Shown here one piece after another: positions 62,373-64,000 of a stretch of 64,000 bases of DNA. A program made the translations under genes and the position numbers. The first letter of the stretch is position 1, and each line of letters begins with the position of its first letter. This stretch comes from Candidatus Chloroploca asiatica (lineage in GTDB: Bacteria > Chloroflexota > Chloroflexia > Chloroflexales > Chloroflexaceae): the NCBI RefSeq assembly GCF_002532075.1, contig NZ_LYXE01000110.1:124001-188000 (forward strand), given 5' to 3'. The notes under the pieces are model-generated. The model was not told where the DNA came from. It did not search any database and worked only from the letters and a program-made list of their open reading frames with translations.

Positions 62373-64000
62373 TTAGCGTTGGAGCACGGGCAAGAAGACC
62401 TGGAAACGGCCTCCGGGTGGGGGTGCCGAGGCTTCAACAAGCACAGTGAGCGTATTGAAGCCATTTTCGGCGTCACTGATCGTATAGACGCCGGGTTCGT
62501 CAAAGGTGGCAAAGAAGCTGCCGCCAGGGGCAATCAAGCCCGTGGTAAACAACGCTCCTTGCTCGTGATCATGATCATGGTCGCCGTGCTGGGGCGCCAC
62601 ACGGGGGCGAGGATCGGGCGAGCCTTCGGGTTGACGCGGCACCAAAAGCTCGTTTTCCCAGATATCGCTGTTGACAAACTCGACGACCGAGCCAGGTTGA
62701 ATAGTGAGTGACGAACCCTCAAAGCCACCTGAACCGATGATCTTGCGATAGCGGCCCCCCCCACCGAACGAGGGCGAGAGACGGAGCGTTGCCGTCAATG
62801 GCTCTCGCCAGTGTATGGCAGGCGTGATCGTGCCTAGGCCATCTTCCGGCTCACCCGAAGGGGCAACCCGCGGCACGCTCAGCAGATCCTGGATCTCAAA
62901 GTTGCCCAACCCATTGCTACTCCGAATGATTACGGGTTGGAAGCCATCGGCCTGAACACGTACCAGAAGGCTGCGGGGGTTAACGGTAAAGCCAAAGCGC
63001 CCATTGGCATCAGGATTGATCGGGTTCTGGAATTCGTCATCCTGATAGTCGAGCGGCACGTCGCTGAAACCATCCGTCGTCATGCGATAGAACGTCACGG
63101 TGGCGGTGACGATTGGCGTATCGGTACGGCCATCGAGGATCTGCACGTCCTCGAAGGACGTCAGCAGCCCATTACTTTCAGTGTTTTGCGCACCACAGAC
63201 AACCGTCAACCGGAACGCCACATCCTCAGCCAGATCCCCGGTGGTAAAGGTACCGGTATAGATGCCATTGCCGGTTGCATCGGTCAACACGATCGGATCA
63301 AGCCCCCGTATTTGCAAGGTCAAGGACGCTTCGGCGGCGTCGCAGCACGAACGGACACTGAAGGTATAGGTGGTATTGGGGCGCAAATGGACAAACCAGC
63401 CATCGGGCGAAGTAATCCCACGCCGATCCTCCGGACGCGTCCGTGTATTCGTGCCTTCTTCGCTAAAGACCATGCTAAGCGGATCGAAGGGCAGATTCGG
63501 ATTCACAAAGATCGCCAGGGGTGCCGAACGAGGGCTTATTTGCTCGCCAAGCCGGGCCTGCGCATAGAGTTGATTGCGCCCCTGGTTCAGGGTGACAGCA
63601 ATTTGCCAGCGCCCATTTGGCCCTGCCGTCGTCGGCGAACCAACGGTGGCCCCGCCCGCATTGAAGAGGCGCACCTCGGCCCCCGGAGTCGCAAGGCCGC
63701 GCACCGTCACCTCAGCATTGCACGTCACCCCCGAGCCAGGGGCAACAATGATTGGCGCGGGCAGGCCAATGCGGATCGTCGCAGACGCATTCGCATTGCT
63801 CGTGGCGTCAGCCCGCATCGTGACCGTATTGATCAGCGCGGCACGCCCGGTCGTCGCGGGAAGGCGTGTACGGACGACAATGCGCCCACCGGTATCGGGA
63901 TCAAGCTTGCCAACGGCAAAACTGAGCCGATTCTCTTCGGCAGTTGGCTCAACTTCAGGGTTGCTCTGCACATCAATGAGCAACTCGTTGATATTCTGGC
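62373..64000 (-). CDS. Secreted multidomain protein with cupredoxin-like C-terminus and FLPVLQR tail (5' end outside window)
   Basis: The frame stays open to the right edge, so only the last 542 codons are seen. Visible parts, in order: a DUF11-like strand region (NINELLIDVQ onward), a bacterial-Ig-like segment (GLATPGAEVRLFNAGG), a domain with paired Cys (SVRSCCDAAEASL), a carboxypeptidase-regulatory-like segment (GRFGFTVNPRSLLVRVQ), and a cupredoxin-like domain (GSVVEFVNSDIWENELLV to PGVYTISDAENG). The cupredoxin loop contains HGDHDHDHE, a likely metal site. It ends FQVFLPVLQR, like the protein ending at 50856. Function unknown; surface or extracellular location inferred. Confidence 0.75.
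   Translation of the reverse strand, partial: QNINELLIDVQSNPEVEPTAEENRLSFAVGKLDPDTGGRIVVRTRLPATTGRAALINTVTMRADATSNANASATIRIGLPAPIIVAPGSGVTCNAEVTVRGLATPGAEVRLFNAGGATVGSPTTAGPNGRWQIAVTLNQGRNQLYAQARLGEQISPRSAPLAIFVNPNLPFDPLSMVFSEEGTNTRTRPEDRRGITSPDGWFVHLRPNTTYTFSVRSCCDAAEASLTLQIRGLDPIVLTDATGNGIYTGTFTTGDLAEDVAFRLTVVCGAQNTESNGLLTSFEDVQILDGRTDTPIVTATVTFYRMTTDGFSDVPLDYQDDEFQNPINPDANGRFGFTVNPRSLLVRVQADGFQPVIIRSSNGLGNFEIQDLLSVPRVAPSGEPEDGLGTITPAIHWREPLTATLRLSPSFGGGGRYRKIIGSGGFEGSSLTIQPGSVVEFVNSDIWENELLVPRQPEGSPDPRPRVAPQHGDHDHDHEQGALFTTGLIAPGGSFFATFDEPGVYTISDAENGFNTLTVLVEASAPPPGGRFQVFLPVLQR

Overview
The window is a gene-dense bacterial segment. The complete nuoABCDEFGHIJKLMN set in one run, the secreted proteins ending in a short LP..-R tail, and the mix of Hdr-like, KOR, GOGAT and exopolysaccharide genes suggest a member of the Chloroflexota (probably class Chloroflexia). 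This is inference from gene content and style; there is no rRNA marker, and neither photosynthesis genes nor ATP-citrate lyase is present.

Layout. 1-15.5 kb: the full 14-gene respiratory complex I operon, all on the + strand, closed by a hairpin. 15.8-26.9 kb: an anaerobic redox block on the + strand. It has a double-length HdrA, MvhD, an FrhB-like Fe-S protein, HdrC, HdrB, a fumarate-reductase-type Fe-S subunit and flavoprotein, then ferredoxin plus the alpha, beta and gamma subunits of a 2-oxoacid:ferredoxin oxidoreductase. Together they look like a soluble, possibly electron-bifurcating fumarate reductase coupled to ferredoxin-dependent 2-oxoglutarate synthesis, that is, a reductive TCA branch. 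27-34 kb: a small membrane protein, a glycosyltransferase and the large glutamate synthase subunit behind a strong promoter and a structured leader. 34.3-39.7 kb: an exopolysaccharide operon (polyprenyl-phosphate sugar transferase, UDP-xylose-synthase-like epimerase, O-antigen ligase-like protein, UPF0104 flippase-like protein). 39.8-50.7 kb: mixed housekeeping and membrane genes (aspartase-like lyase, trypsin-like lipoprotein protease, thiamine pyrophosphokinase, Nudix-HTH regulator with MATE pump, UbiB kinase, DgkA, histidine phosphatase, GT-C-like membrane protein). 50.8-64 kb: secreted proteins, aldehyde dehydrogenase, a nadE-hom operon, a lipoprotein with a LolD-like ATPase, a GrdB-family protein, and a secreted protein running off the right edge.

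Most notable observations. (1) The GrdB/PrdB-family gene at 61320-62144 (- strand) is interrupted by one in-frame TGA, exactly where relatives carry the first Cys of a CxxC motif. An 11-bp stem with a GUG loop follows at the spacing of a bacterial SECIS, so this is probably a selenoprotein that gene callers would split in two. (2) The Hdr-Frd-KOR block has an unusual tandem-HdrA architecture and a TfrB split into separate polypeptides. (3) A dispersed family of two-part intergenic palindromes shares a CCAGC-3nt-GCTGG apex while the outer arms differ but stay complementary. (4) Two short TA-flanked inverted-repeat elements look like MITEs. (5) Two secreted proteins share a C-terminal LP-x-x-x-R type tail.

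No tRNA, rRNA, CRISPR array or transposase gene was recognised.
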